Part shown: positions 1 through 11,800 of the stretch, piece after piece
Position numbering within the stretch: the first letter of the stretch is position 1
How the letters are laid out: each line of letters begins with the position of its first letter
Assembly (NCBI RefSeq): GCF_001186125.1
Contig: NW_014040110.1
Location: forward strand, 13,827-57,996
Direction: 5' to 3'
Length of the DNA: 44,170 nt
Source: Sphaeroforma arctica JP610
Taxonomy: Eukaryota > Opisthokonta > Ichthyosporea > Ichthyophonida
Notes under the pieces: model-generated
What the model was told of the DNA's origin: nothing
What the model saw: only the letters and a program-made list of their open reading frames with translations
The model's database searches: none
Position numbers and translations under genes: made by a program

Positions 1-129
1 ATATATATAGATAGGATATATATATATATATATATATATATTGTTAGTAAATAATAGTGTGTGTGTGTTGTTGTTGTTCTACTGTATTTAGTTGTTGTGT
101 GTGTTGTGTGTGTGTGTGTTGTTGTATGT

Positions 130-170
<41 letters not shown>

Positions 171-171
171 C
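1..171. repeat. AT and GT/TG microsatellites
   Basis: The window opens with an AT-dinucleotide run (about 1-41), followed by TG/TTG-rich simple sequence including a long GT run around 133-167. An apparent Cys/Val-rich reading frame here is only the translation of this repeat. It probably lies in an intron of the DNA-PKcs-like gene whose last exons follow. Confidence 0.9.
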
Positions 172-501
172 TATTTATGTGTATGTATATTGGTTTAAAT
201 ATTGCAATTAATCCTTCAGTCCATGAGACGTTAATTATTATTAGTTCTATTGTGTAGGAATAGTGTACACCTGGTTTGCTGTGGCCCCGTTGCGTATCGT
301 GTCTACAATCACACCCTTGTTATTTCGTTACAGACTCTTCTGCGTTGAGTTAGTGTGTGCTCGTCTCGCTATGCCCGTGTTGCGTGTCATACACACCTCC
401 ATAGGTACTTGATTTCAAATCGATAAAACGCTCAAACCCGGTTCGATTGATTTAGTATTTAACCCCCAAACCCCTATTATTTTACAATTTTGTCTATACA
501 G

Positions 502-845
502 CTCGCTCATATGGTCAACGCCATTGAGGGCGATGCTGCTGTTAATGTGCGCGCAACATTGGGCTCAAATACCACACTCACTATTGAGCAGCAGGTCGAC
601 TGCCTCATCGACATCGCAACCGACCCAAATATATTGGGACATACCTGGGAGGTGGGTTTCTGCAAGTATATATTTAGAGCAGCTATTTGACCCCTTCGTC
701 GCGTTTGTATGTCACTCAATGAGAGTGTTCTTGCCCTTCCAGTGTCCTTCAGGGTTTAACTTGACGGTCATTATCCTTTCGACTTACTAATGTGTGATTT
801 AATCCTCAATCTTCGGTTTATCAGGGCTGGGAGCCGTGGATGTAA
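502..845 (+). CDS. PRKDC: DNA-PKcs (PRKDC) homologue, C-terminal FATC end, 5' partial
   Basis: These are the last two exons of a PI3K-related kinase. Exon 502-651 follows a CAG acceptor and encodes a segment ending TDPNILGHTWE. A 173-nt intron (652-824, GTGGGT...TATCAG, phase 0) leads to exon 825-845, which encodes GWEPWM and stop TAA. The joined end HTWEGWEPWM is almost the same as the C-terminus I recall for vertebrate DNA-PKcs (RTWEGWEPWM); ATM, ATR and mTOR end differently. The FATC domain is essential for kinase activity in this family, and DNA-PKcs acts with Ku in non-homologous end joining. The kinase domain and everything upstream lie outside the window. No upstream exon is recognisable between the microsatellite and 501. 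Confidence 0.9.
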
Positions 846-955
846 CTGCCGCAGGAATATTGGTTTTTTTAGATTGTACTTGTGTCATGACCATGCACAT
901 GTTCATGACAACGATATATAATACATTGAAGAAGAAAATAGCATACTTTGTTTCT

Positions 956-961
956 AATAAA
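956..961 (+). terminator. Poly(A) signal AATAAA of the DNA-PKcs-like gene
   Basis: A canonical AATAAA lies 110 nt after the TAA stop of the DNA-PKcs-like gene, with T/GT-rich sequence downstream. It is a plausible end for this transcript. Confidence 0.6.
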
Positions 962-1045
962 ACTCATTTCCCATGCTTGTGCAAGTATAGCACAGTTCGT
1001 GCATATTCTCTGCAGTGTAAACCACGTTCGTTGATTGGATCCTGA

Positions 1046-2410
1046 CTTCTCATCGTGTCTTTTCTGGTGCCATTGTTCATGCTCTTAGTTGAACAGAGGA
1101 TACCTTTCTTGTTCGATATACACACCATAGAATTCCGTCATGTACAAATTCACGTACAATCTGGCAATGACAGATTCGCCGCAAATGCAAACACTTTTTT
1201 ATCTCGCAAAAGCAACTGAACCCGGTTCACCACCTTTGTCGGAATTGTCTCGAACGGCAGCAAAACTATATGCAAGGCGAATCGGGGTCCCCTGTATATA
1301 CAATGCGTGGCCGCCATCGACTATTACGATGCTGTGAATAGGCGGCGTGGAAGAATGGAATACTTTAATATTATCAGTAGTAGACCATTACAAGTAGACA
1401 TAGATGAGGTTTATTGTTCACACGAATAATCCGTTTAGAAAGCCAAATTGTATCATCATTTCACGCGTACTATTTGGTAGCCCGTCGTAGATTAGTAAAG
1501 TTTGGAAAGGAATCTCCAGAAGGCCAATTGTATGCTAAATACCCGTATGATGTACATGTATGACTATAGATTTAATTCACACTGAATCAGTTGAAATTCA
1601 TAATTGTGATTCTCAACAACTCGCGCAGCTTACCATTTGCTTTTTTATAGGAATGGAGAACATAAACTACTTGCCTATTAAATACTATACTCATAAGTCA
1701 GTTCAGTTTGCTATAGGCTCCACATTATATTAAGTTTTTTTTAAAGTGGAAAATGAAGACTTTAAGACATTTATTCGGTAGAAAGAAATAGAACCCATCT
1801 CTTATTCCCGCACTAGTTTAACAGTAAATCGAAAGAATCATTGACTGGTTTTCAGTTGCTATATTGTAGATTCTGGTATTATATGATGTCCTCGGGGTTC
1901 CGAGAGTCTGAAGAAATAATGGCTGTCTACCCTGTAGTTTTTACCCTTTGTAATTTCTAATATATAGCAAGAAGAATGGTATGTACAGAACACTTTGGCA
2001 GCTCCTATTAAAGGAGCGTAACATCTCGATTATACGAGGCAAGTGAAATTAATGAGTACAATCCTATTGATAGGGACTCTTATCTAGAGATACTCGTACT
2101 TCCTAAAAAGTACCGTCAGAATTGGACTGATCTAGTCCAGGTTGGATGGTGTGGGCTCGTAGCTAACCACGATTCAAACCCCATCTTCTAACCACTTTTT
2201 ACTTGCTATGACACATAATGGTAGTCTATAAGTCTGTTAGACACATAGTTTCTCGATGTGTCTTAAGTTGCGTGAAGTCGGCTTTCGATACTTCTAAACT
2301 GACATAGTCGTTGATAAACTTGAACTTCGGCCATAGAGTGATTTTAATCGTTCTGTTCTTGACTATCGAGTCAGTTGTTGGGGCTATTTCAATATCGCTA
2401 TAAGTCATCA
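1046..2410. other. No gene recognised
   Basis: The sequence is AT-rich without an open frame longer than about 70 codons. A 65-codon plus frame at 1140-1337 and a 60-codon minus frame at 2226-2408 match nothing I recognise and lack splice support. It is likely intergenic or decayed repeat. Confidence 0.5.
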
Positions 2411-3165
2411 GTCAGAGAAATTTGAGACTTGTGCTCAAATTATTGATTTATAGGAGGGTCAGCCCGAGAGCACGCGAGTAATTTGAGATTTGTTCTCATA
2501 TTGTTCTGTTTATAGGTGAGCCACTGGTCAGTGAGAGACTACAGGTCTCAGGCCAAATTTTACAGCAAGAAACCATCTTTGATTTATGGAAGTCATCAGA
2601 GTTAGCTCACTCCCGAGAGCTAATCAAGTTGCTTAAATTACTCCCAAGAGTTGAGTTATTTCTTAACCGACTTCCGATAGCAGATTAAGTTTCTCAACCG
2701 ATTCCCGAGAGTGGAATAAGCCTGTCAACCGCAACATTCTAATAATAGCTGCGGTTCTTTGTGAGTCACAACCTATGCGGAAAGGCATCATGTGATCAGC
2801 GTGAGATTTAGTTGCAGAGAAGTTGAAATAGAAAAGCATCGAAGTGTTAAAGTGTTCGCATAAGGTTTCTCATACTGACCATATGAGTTTTACCCTGGCC
2901 AGCCCAAGCGGCTGAACACTAGCACAAACACCTTAGGTATACCCAAAGGTGAGGTCAGAAATAAATACATACATTTGCACTTTATTTAAAGTCTACTACA
3001 TTGCACTCTAACAGTCAGCCCGAGAGTACTTTTCAAAGAAAGTGATTTTTTATTTCTGGAATATATCAAGTACTACAGTGTTTTATATACCGTGCCACAT
3101 ACTGATCATAGAAGTTTTTATCCTGGCCAACATACATAACTGAGGGTGAGATCAGAAACTAAAAC
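2411..3165 (+). repeat. Older LTR-like repeat interrupted by a younger solo LTR
   Basis: Two related units lie at about 2418-2470 and 2480-2531. Each has an AATTTGAGA...TTTATAGG core followed by GTCAG, and the first continues as GTCAGCCCGAGAG. The second is split at GTCAG by the LTR at 2532-3013 and resumes as GTCAGCCCGAGAGTAC at 3014. The stretch 3095-3165 (TACTGATCATAG...CCTGGCCAACA...GAGATCAGAAACT) is a diverged relative of the 3' part of that LTR. The host of the insertion therefore looks like an older member of the same LTR group. Confidence 0.55.
2532..3013 (+). mobile_element. Solo LTR (Ty3/gypsy-type family), 482 bp
   Basis: The element begins TGAGAG and ends CTCTAACA, so it has TG...CA termini inside a short inverted repeat. 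It is flanked by the 5-bp direct repeat GTCAG (2527-2531 and 3014-3018). Its upstream half has about four spaced CCCGAGAG-like subrepeats. It matches the LTR at 7985-8461 at roughly 85-90% by eye. A target-site duplication on both sides of this single LTR, plus an uninterrupted copy of the same target at 2458-2470, argue for a solo LTR rather than the 5' end of the downstream element. It is a fossil. Confidence 0.7.
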
Positions 3166-6100
3166 GTTCGAAATAGTTTGGCCTAGTATCGCTTTGCTAT
3201 TTAGCCTAAAACTGAAACAAAATATTTATACCCTATCAGAAACTTTCCGTATAATTTACTTTGATTCCGTCAAATCCTTGCTTTATTTAACTATTCTAGA
3301 TGTCAGCAATAACGTTACCAATCTCTATAGTGTACTAATGAGAGCCAGCTTGCCTCGTCTCTGACCGTAAAAGTGCCTCCCTGTGTGGTCTCAAGCCATC
3401 ACGCCCTTGATGGTTTATTATTCATTCCTAATTAAGGAGCATGTTTTGCTCACGCTATCAAATTAGACTCCGCCCCCATCCGTGAGCCCTGTCCTGTATC
3501 TTCAGATGCAGAGCCCTGTTTGTCCCAACCACCGACCGGAACCTGGTGTGTTCACCATTGCTGAATTCCTAAATGTGATGGTCTGTGTGCTATAGTTTTC
3601 TATCTACACTTGTGAAAAGCTGTGTAGCTTTCAATTTCTGCCGACATTAGTCCGACTTCTCTTGCTGTAGTGATGTTGGCTCCGCAAACCTATGCGCTAG
3701 TTTGATCCCTGACTACATTTGATGCGAATTCTCAATCGTGTTCGCGTCCTTGTCAAAACCTCAACCGTAAAGCTATCAGAGGTCATGTATCCAGTTGAGG
3801 TGTCTGACAGCGCTGCGTCGCTGATAGCCAGTTGCCACACGCTAATCTCGTGAACGCACCCCGTGGGCTAACTTCGTGCCTCCCGATCTGAGGTTAGTGT
3901 CCCTTTATTGTTTTTTATACACTATGTTTTACTTCTGTGTGGCTACATCGCTTATGTAAAATATCACTGGCGGATTGTATGCTATAATTTCTGCTGGTCC
4001 GTCGAGCCCATCTTTCTTACACGCTGATTTTTGTCATGGGTGTATATATGTACATTCAGCCAATCTGGAGCATCGGCGAATCCCATAGCGCTAAATCTGC
4101 TGACTGTTTCTGTGAGGGCTGTGCCTTCTCTCTATACTTTTGTTCTATCACAGAACGCGCCTCTGAAACGTCCACCAGCATTACTGTCGGTGCCTAAAAG
4201 CCCAGTGCATTGTCCAACAATGATTTCACTGCCAAATCTGTGACATGACGGTAGACTGTGCCAGTTTCTCGCTCGTAAGGTGATGTCAATATAATTCGTG
4301 ACGTCGTAGCATTGTAGTTTAAGAAGAAGGCCGCTATAGCGTCCTTCCACTGGTGCATGAGCCCCCATCTCTCTGTCTCCCCCCACCCCCCAACGTGCGT
4401 CTGAGGCGTCGTGGCTGTGCTCGAGAACGATTTTACTCGTCCGTTTCCTCCGTGTTATTCTTTTGACTCTGACACAACGGGTTTCCCTTTGCCCATGACT
4501 TACGCAGTGATTTCATTTCTAATAAAGGGCTATCATATTCTTTCATAAAACATTTTTATTGAGTTTGACAAAACATGATCAGTTCCGCTGGTGCGTGTTT
4601 GTAAAAGCACATTCGTCCTGGGCAGCGAGTAGATTTTTAAATCCTCCTGCGTTCTCATTTGGTTCCAGGTAGTCATTATGCAACTCGCAGACTTCACACG
4701 GACCGAGTTTTATTCGAAAGCAGAGCAGACCACTTCTAACTGTCCGGGTTCTGTGGGCTCGCAATCTAACAAATAGTCGAGACTCTCTTTCGGTAGCGGG
4801 TAATTACAAAAGATACAAAGGTGGAGACAAAGGTGGACAAAACAAACATATTCGAGGTTCTGATGGCCACAAGAACAATGTCACACTGGAGGACTCCTGC
4901 AAGCTAGTCAGCTCAGGCAGCTGATCCCCCAAAAGCCCAAGTATAAGGAGACCAAGGACTATGCTGAAGCAGATTGCAACTGGCCCATGGCCCGACATGA
5001 GCCAAATGGACGTTGAAATGGTAGGCACGCAGAGAAATGTGAACTTTGTGTTGCGAACTTTTTGTTGCGAAGTGTGCAGACAGTGCTGGGGCTGAAGGTT
5101 GCCACGGACATATGTGCAAATTACAACCGAATGCTGAGATTAGGTGTCAGATGCGCCGGATCTTGGTCTGAAATAAAAGGACGCACCTGAAGACGAGCAT
5201 GTCACCCTTGACGCATGGGTCAATAGACATGTAACAAAAGCGTTGTTGGATCCGGGCTCGAATTTTTTTGTATGTTATCACATTTCTGTAAAATAACAGA
5301 TGTAACTCGTAAATCAGAACCTACTATGCTTACGACAGCTGATGAGAGAGAGATTACGTGTCGAGACATAGTTGCAGATCTGATGTTTACATTAACGGAT
5401 CAACGCACTACGGTCACTAAGGCTGTTATTTGTAACACCTCGCCAGACTATGATTTAATAGTGGAAATGAGAGATTTGTTGTCGTTAGGTACATGTATTA
5501 CTGGTTTACCTACCAACATCAATCCACAGAAAACTCAGTCGGATGATAAACTATTGAAGCCTATATATAAAACCTCGAAAAATGTGAAAGAAATGATACC
5601 TCAATCCACAGAGAAGCTTAAGGATGTATTGAACTAAGTTCAAGTTCGATAACGGATATATGAGCTTATACCTTACCATAGTAGACTTCCCCGAATTGAA
5701 ATGTCCAACACGTACCTACGTAACGTGGCGTCACGAACAAGCAGGTGGTCAGAGTACAAGTTAAGGCCTGATTTAAAGACGGAGTTATCGCAGTTTGAAA
5801 CTGCGAACCCAGCCCAGTAAACCTTGCACTTCGGGCTGTAAACCAGTTCAATTCAGATGGATTATTGAAGAAAGGTCAGAGTATGTTTGGATATGAGTCC
5901 AATCAACGCACTCATTGCAGCACAACATTCACTTACCGAGAATTAACAAGTTGCTCAGCGAATGGAAGGAGCCAAATTTTCTCTGCCATTGATCTAAGCA
6001 TGGTTACCACCAGATGAAGGTCTAAAAGCCAAATAGGAAGTGCTCCACATTCACTTGGGATGGGCAACAATATTCGTTCAAGGAAGCATTATTTGGTCTA

Positions 6101-7984
6101 CACATGTTACCAGTGTCCTTCCAACTAATCATGCAGGACTTGTTTCGAGACACGGATAACGCGCGAGTATATATCGACGACATTGTTGTATTTACGAAGA
6201 CCAAAGAGAAAAATGATATAATATAAAGTTGTGCGGGAGGTCTTAGCCAGATTGAACAAACACACCAATAAAATCAACAACAAGGAAATGTCAACAAGAT
6301 AAAGCTGTTGGGCTATCGGGTTTAGAAGAGATCGTGATTGATCCAAGAAAGGTAGAACACTTACCATATTGGAGAACACCCACCACAGGTAAGGACGTGA
6401 ACAGCTGTGCGGTTTCATAAATTTTCTGTCGGATGATATTCCACACTTAGCAAGTTACCTCAACTCTTTTGGCCATCTGAGATGTCACAGTGATATATTA
6501 GAAAATTTAAAGACTAATGGGATATTACCATTAAGCAGCTCAAATCAGTCGTCCAACAAGTACCACTGTCCTGCCACCAAAGGACGGAGTACCGTTTATG
6601 GTAGCTATAGACGCGTCAGACATGGCATTTGGCAGTGTTCTGTATTGATGTACAGTACTTTAGCAGGGCTATGAAATCGTCACCGATCAGCTGCCTAACA
6701 GTGCAAAAAGAGCATTTAGCTACTAAATCATTTTAAGGACTACTTGTACTTAAGTGGCACACACGTTACTGGACTATGCGATCAAAAGTCACTGCAACAT
6801 CTAAAAGATATGAAATTCAACTTACAGTTGGTCTGTAGATGGCATGATGCGATTGCAAAACTTTCATTTGGCATAACACATATCCCTGGCGCTGTCAAGC
6901 TTTGTTCCGGACTTTGACAAGAAAATTCGGAAGCTACTAGCTACGGATTGGAAGGTCAATCCTAGATGGTTTAAGATCACAGCTAATATCTATGGTCGAA
7001 ATACTATAGATATGTTTGCAGCTCATGATACTGTGCAACTGCCGCGATACCAAACTCTGAAACATCCGGAAGGTTTTAGTATGCAGAATACTACCATTAC
7101 GTTGTGTTGTCCCTTAAGACATTCAGATCAACGGCTCAACTAGTTGATCTCGATGATTCAATGTGAGCCAATACATGTGAATGGAGAGATAGATACTTTC
7201 CATTACCAGAGTACCCGTGCAGTCCAGAAGACGCATTGACGACATACAATACTGTGTCGAACAGGTCCAGGTGGAACAACGAAGTGGGCACAATCTGAAA
7301 CCTTCAAATGTAAGGTTGAAGTAGAATTTATCACTACACGAATTTCGTTGGTCGATTCGATCAATAGTTCAACCATTTTTAAAAGCAACCATACTAAGGA
7401 TAGCAGCCGGACCGCAACATAAGAGCCGCGCATTCCAAGACCCAAGAGAAAGTCTCAGCCTCTCAGTCTCTGTGTCTCAGCCTCTCAGGCCACATCCCAA
7501 AGTCAAACCAATATGCCAGAACGCAGAAGGGAGCTGTCCCGCAGCATCCACGCCACACCGCTTCAGAAGCAGCACTTCTTTTTCAAGAAAATCTCATGAG
7601 TAATGTTAAACTGCGAAATTGTGATGCCTATCCCTATACAGAAGATTATCCACGCCCGTTGTGATGCCTGTCACTGTACAGAGGATCGCCTATTCTTCAG
7701 AAAAGTTAACGTTTTCGGCAAATCTCATCGAGTAAACAATTTCAACAAGTCAACATTTTCAACAATTTCATCGAGTCAATACTCTAAGTCAACGTTTTTG
7801 ACAAAAATCATCGATTCAACGGTTATCGCCCGATCCATCTACAGAGACAATAATTTCATAATCCAGGTCTTAAGTTTTCAGCCTTCAGCCTTCAGCCTTC
7901 AGTCTTCAGCCTTCAGCCTTCAGCCTTCAGTCTTCAGCCTTCAGCCTTCAAACTTCAGCCGTTGACAGTAAAATTGAGGGGGAG
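3166..7984 (+). mobile_element. Decayed Ty3/gypsy-like retrotransposon, internal region
   Basis: This is the internal part of an LTR retrotransposon, broken in many places (more than about ten breaks). The order of recognisable parts is a possible zinc-knuckle remnant near 5050-5110, an aspartic-protease-like segment at about 5215-5640, reverse transcriptase at about 5850-6420 with a YIDDI-type core near 6165-6190, RNase H at about 6560-6900, and a less certain C-terminal segment at about 6900-7100. Gag upstream of 5000 is not recognisable. A purine-rich stretch just before 7985 fits a polypurine tract. A (TTCAGCC)n tract occupies 7876-7962. The 5' limit is uncertain. LTR-to-LTR divergence within the family suggests an old insertion. 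Confidence 0.75.
7876..7962 (+). repeat. TTCAGCC heptamer repeat
   Basis: About twelve imperfect tandem copies of TTCAGCC/TTCAGTC lie just inside the retroelement, upstream of its purine tract and 3' LTR. The Ser/Phe/Gln-rich frame read across it is a by-product of the repeat. Confidence 0.85.
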
Positions 7985-8461
7985 TGAGAGACTACAGGTT
8001 TCAGACCAGAATTTACAGCAAGAACCCCTCTTTGATATATGGAAGTCATCAAAGTTAGCTCACTCTCGAGAGCTAATCAGTTGCTCTAATTACTCCTGAG
8101 AGTTGAGATAATACTTGACCGACTCCCGAGAGTATATTAATTTTCTCAACCGACTTCCGGGAGTGGATTGAGTCTGCCAACCGCAATATTCTAAGAATAG
8201 CTGCGGTTCTATGTGAGTAACAACCTATGCGGAAAGGCATCATGTGTACAGCGTGAGATTTAGTTGTAGCGAAGTCGAAATAGAATAGCAACGAAGTGTT
8301 AAAGTGTTCTGCAGAAGGGGTTTCATACTGACCATATAAGGTTTTACCCTGGCCAGCCCAAGTGACTGAACACTAGCACAAACACCTTAGCTATCAAACC
8401 AAAGGTGAGGTCAGAAATACATTTGCACTTTATTTAGAGTCTACTACATTACACTCTAAGA
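7985..8461 (+). mobile_element. 3' LTR of the gypsy-like element
   Basis: It starts TGAGAGACTACAGG directly after a purine-rich tract and ends CTCTAAGA, matching the LTR at 2532-3013 throughout its length (roughly 85-90% by eye). It carries the same spaced CCGAGAG subrepeats and the same GGCAACAAC/TGCGGAAAGGCATCATGTG-type middle. It lies directly against piggyBac-like coding sequence at 8462, so the retroelement appears to have inserted into that older transposon. No 5-bp repeat matching its 3' flank was found next to the LTR at 2532. Confidence 0.8.
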
Positions 8462-10569
8462 GAAGAATCCAAGATTCCACTCTTGACACATGTGTCTCAA
8501 GCAAAGACCAAGGCGACACAAACAACTTCTCCCAAGTGCGTAACTTCATCTTAACCATATTCTGCGTGTCTTGACGATGACTACTACGCCGATCGACCAG
8601 ATCGTTGTAACTGAAGCATTTCTCCACAAGTTGGAGCTGCCTACATCTAACCCTCTTCATCGTCATGGAAGATCCTTCGATACGCATACGCCTTCTTGTC
8701 ATTGTTGCACCTTGCATTGTTGTTCCGTTTGTGCTAGTAAAATACTTTATGATTCTATCAGCCCAAACTGTAGCAGAGTGTTTGTTCATCAATTGTCGCC
8801 ATACTTTTCTAATGACCCTCGCCGTCGAGCTTTTCCTTCTCAAGTACGGCGTTGGGGAACATCTTCGTTACTGTCTTAATCACACCTGTGAAATTCATGC
8901 CTCGGACTCGCAGAGCTTTCGCTGTTTGGAAATTTGCGAACCAAATGTCTTTATACACAGCTCTGTTCGTGCTGAAGTACTTCTCCACTAAACGCAGTTT
9001 AGTCGCTGTGCCCGTTTGGTGCTCATCCTCGTACGCACGCTCCGCGGCTTTGCCTTGATTTTGAGCAAAAACTGTCCATGGCTACAACACGCCGTCCTTT
9101 TACAACCTGGCTTCCTGTCAATTGTGATATAATGAGGTAACCCATAATTTTACCGCGAGACTCTAAGGTCGTACCATTATGAAACGCTTTCGTCTATACA
9201 TATATGACAGCTCGCGAGTATGTCGTCCGCGAACCCCATCACCGGTGAACACCGGTGTTCTTGAGTATTGGGATTCTCCACATCCGTCGTCTGCTCTGCA
9301 TATCTAAGACTTGAGTATATGTAATTAAACCTGTGTTCAACTATCCAGCACCCAAAGTTGTAAGGCGCATGCATTTTGAATTCGTGTTGTGTCTTTCTCC
9401 AGCAATCACCAGGTGAGGCAAATTCGATGAAGCAAAACTGCATTATGACACCGAAGAAGGTGAGTAACTCGCCGGGCGTGAGACTGTGTTAGTATTGTAT
9501 TCGAGAGTGCAACCAGAGTTGTCAAATAACCCATGGGGAACATAGTAAAGAAGTACTGTAGTGTTTCACGCACCGACCATTTTGTGGTATATAAATTCCA
9601 TGTTTCGCCGTGACCTTCCACGTATGTGTTTCAGGCCCCTTCCATCTGCATCAACGCTCTCCCATTGCCACACTTGACTATGTGCATTAACAGGCTCTCG
9701 ATTGCCAATAGGTGTCTGTGGTTGTGCAAGTGCGTGCGTCAAATTCAACGGAGTAGGTGCAACTACAATATTGCTAGTTGATAATGTTCTATTGTGTCTG
9801 AGGGGGTTGGTGCTAATGTCTGTGAGGTTCGTTTGTGCCTGACGCAATAGCTGTATTTAAATACTTGCCTGAGGTTGTTGAAGAGTTTGCCCTGTAGTGG
9901 GTAAAGCATGTAGGGATGGTAAGGTATCCAGTTGCACATTTATCTCTTACGGGTCAGATCTTGTGCGCCAGTAGCCAAAGTATCGCTGTATTGTTCAGTA
10001 CTATGGATCACACGCGTAATCTCCTGTGGTATTGCACTAGCATTAAGGTATTTCACTGTTGAAGAAGGTTCTTTAGCTATCACTGCCGCCGAACGATCTG
10101 TTCTCCGCTACTCTCTCAACAAAACAAAAAAATACACGTGGCGAGCTAGATACTACTACTGGAACGAGATCACTATCACTATTATTGTCAGGAGATAGAC
10201 TGAATTGCTTCTGCTTCGTGTAACGCTCTCCATCAGTGCTGACGAATCCACTTACTTCTACCATTTTGTTAAACACTTTCGTTGATCCCGTCTTTGAAGA
10301 AACACTATTACGACCGGCATCACAATCGCGGGCGTGTACATCTTGCCATACTTACTACCAAATCGTGCCTGGGCATACCTCGCATCCATATGGTACCACT
10401 TAACGTTAACAGTGTTCCTTACCACTCTCTTAGCTGCTGCCAGGTCATTCTTAGGTTGCTTCTGAATCGTTTCTTTTACAACTACAGCGCTACCTATAGT
10501 TCCAAGTTGTGTACAAGTGCTTGTTTGAGCAAAGGTTTGTTCTAAGTGTTCCAGACATGGTATGGTCAC
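8462..10569 (-). pseudogene. piggyBac-like (DDE_Tnp_1_7) transposase, decayed
   Basis: The minus strand, read in several frames, gives an almost complete PGBD4-like transposase. A probable N-terminal part at 10569-9850 contains YAQARFGSKYGKMYT. The core follows, with YFFTMFPMGYLTT near 9540, FIEFASPGDCWR...IVEHRFNYIYSSLRYA at 9430-9300, the first catalytic region CIDESVS at about 9180, PHYITIDRKPG near 9120, and a block at 9060-8812 with KLRLVEKYFSTNRAVYKDIWFANFQTAKALR and FTGVIKTVTKMFP (second catalytic Asp region). The C-terminal part, with TMTRRRMRIE and NDLVDRRSSHRQD, runs to 8462. At least four frame changes and internal stops (for example just after 8812) show it is dead. The right-hand terminal repeat and TTAA target were not identified. 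The retroelement LTR truncates its 3' end. Family assignment is firm; exact ends are not. Confidence 0.8.
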
Positions 10570-11709
10570 GCGATGAGTCAGGAAAATTTCTTTACTATTG
10601 CTTACATTTGATTGGCTATTTAAAAGTATATGTCACCCACTCAAAAAAAGGGCGATTCGCTGTGCCGTTACCAGCCCGAATGGGCGATAAAAGCCCAATT
10701 GAGCTATAGAGGAGTATAAACACGAGCCTATGCGTGATTGAGTATGAGTTTGTGTTAAGTGCTGTGTACGTACAATACGTGTTCTGACGGTTTTGCATCT
10801 TGTACTCCTATAATATTCGTATAACAATTATTTGTATTTGTTTTTATAAGTTGCCTACATGGGCGTCTCAAATTAAGGGTTAGCCCCATGACACGGCAAT
10901 TAGGGCATTTACTAAAAACTAGAGTCATTTCGAATCATACAGGGTAACCTGGGTTGGCAAAAGTCATAAATGTCGCCTGAAAAATTGTGTCTTTGTCGTG
11001 TTTTCAATGTCGTTTGATGTCTTGGTGTAGGACGTCGTCGTCCGGTCTATTTCTACTCAGTTGCAAGTGCAATAGGGCAGGTCAGTGGGACCATTAGGTC
11101 CAGCGTGAATAAACCATGAAGTACAAAGAAATTGAGGAAACTGGGACGATATAAATTTGCAAATGTCAAATGGTCAAAAAATGGGCGAAATCGCATATTT
11201 GTAGGTGCATTTCGTTGAAATCGTAGGTGCAAATAGCTGCTTCCATGTTCTTAATTTAAGGAACACGGTACTGGCATTGGTGTTCACAACACTGATTGGT
11301 TAGAGTTTTCTTCCCGAATAAAATCTTCTGTCATTTCACTCATTTAGAGACAAAAATACACTTGTCGGACATGTCTCCAGGGAAATTGTAGCGGAAACAC
11401 GTCTCTTAAAGTCTTTTGGTCATAAGTCAATGTCTTTTACCAGCTTTCAGGGGTATCACTACCAAGGGTAGCTAGGGATACCCAGGATGAACACACACCT
11501 TAGTTCATATAAATGCTTCGAGTTATCTGGTCTGTAGCGTCGGGTACTTAAACAGAGCACAGTATGCTAGGCTCCTCTTTTTGGTTCGTTAAGAGTAGCC
11601 ACCAAACTGACTGACATTTCAAAGGAATCAATTGTACTTCAATCCGGCGACAAATATTATAGGTAGAATATCACTCCGATTCTTTGACTAAGCTCAAAGA
11701 ATGCCCACT
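10570..11709. other. No gene recognised; likely transposon flank or intergenic
   Basis: I see no credible coding exon here. It may contain the 5' untranslated part and terminal repeat of the piggyBac-like element. A TTAAGGG at about 10875 has the letters of a piggyBac TTAA junction but the wrong orientation for this copy's right end, so I do not call it. Confidence 0.4.
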
Positions 11710-11745
11710 TCATCTTGTATTCAGCCCTCGAGCAGGCTCTGGGCC
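11710..11745 (-). other. Possible alternative last coding exon of the giant gene
   Basis: On the minus strand a C-rich acceptor (CCCCCAG) precedes GGCCCAGAG..., which encodes GPEPARGLNTR and a TGA stop. The phase is 0, so it can follow exon 12306-12211 through its consensus GTGAGA donor. The competing model simply reads through that donor to a stop at 12160. The sequence alone cannot decide between them. Confidence 0.3.
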
Positions 11746-11794
11746 CTGGGGGCGTTCTCGTGTTCACGCAAGCCGAACCAACATCTTTGAAAAG

Positions 11795-11800
11795 TTTATT
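11795..11800 (-). terminator. Candidate poly(A) signal of the giant gene
   Basis: TTTATT on the plus strand reads AATAAA on the minus strand, about 360 nt after the stop at 12160. It would serve the read-through version of the last exon. It lies upstream of the alternative last exon at 11745-11710, so it would exclude that version. Confidence 0.35.

Noticed and set aside
2140-2195. tRNA- or SINE-like stretch with GATTCAAACCCC
   Set aside because: The B-box-like GATTCAAACC is there, but the T-stem does not pair and no acceptor or anticodon arm can be drawn.
2532-8461. One complete LTR element with both LTRs
   Set aside because: The left LTR carries its own GTCAG duplication on both sides and the outer flanks do not match, so it is better read as a solo LTR beside a separate decayed element.
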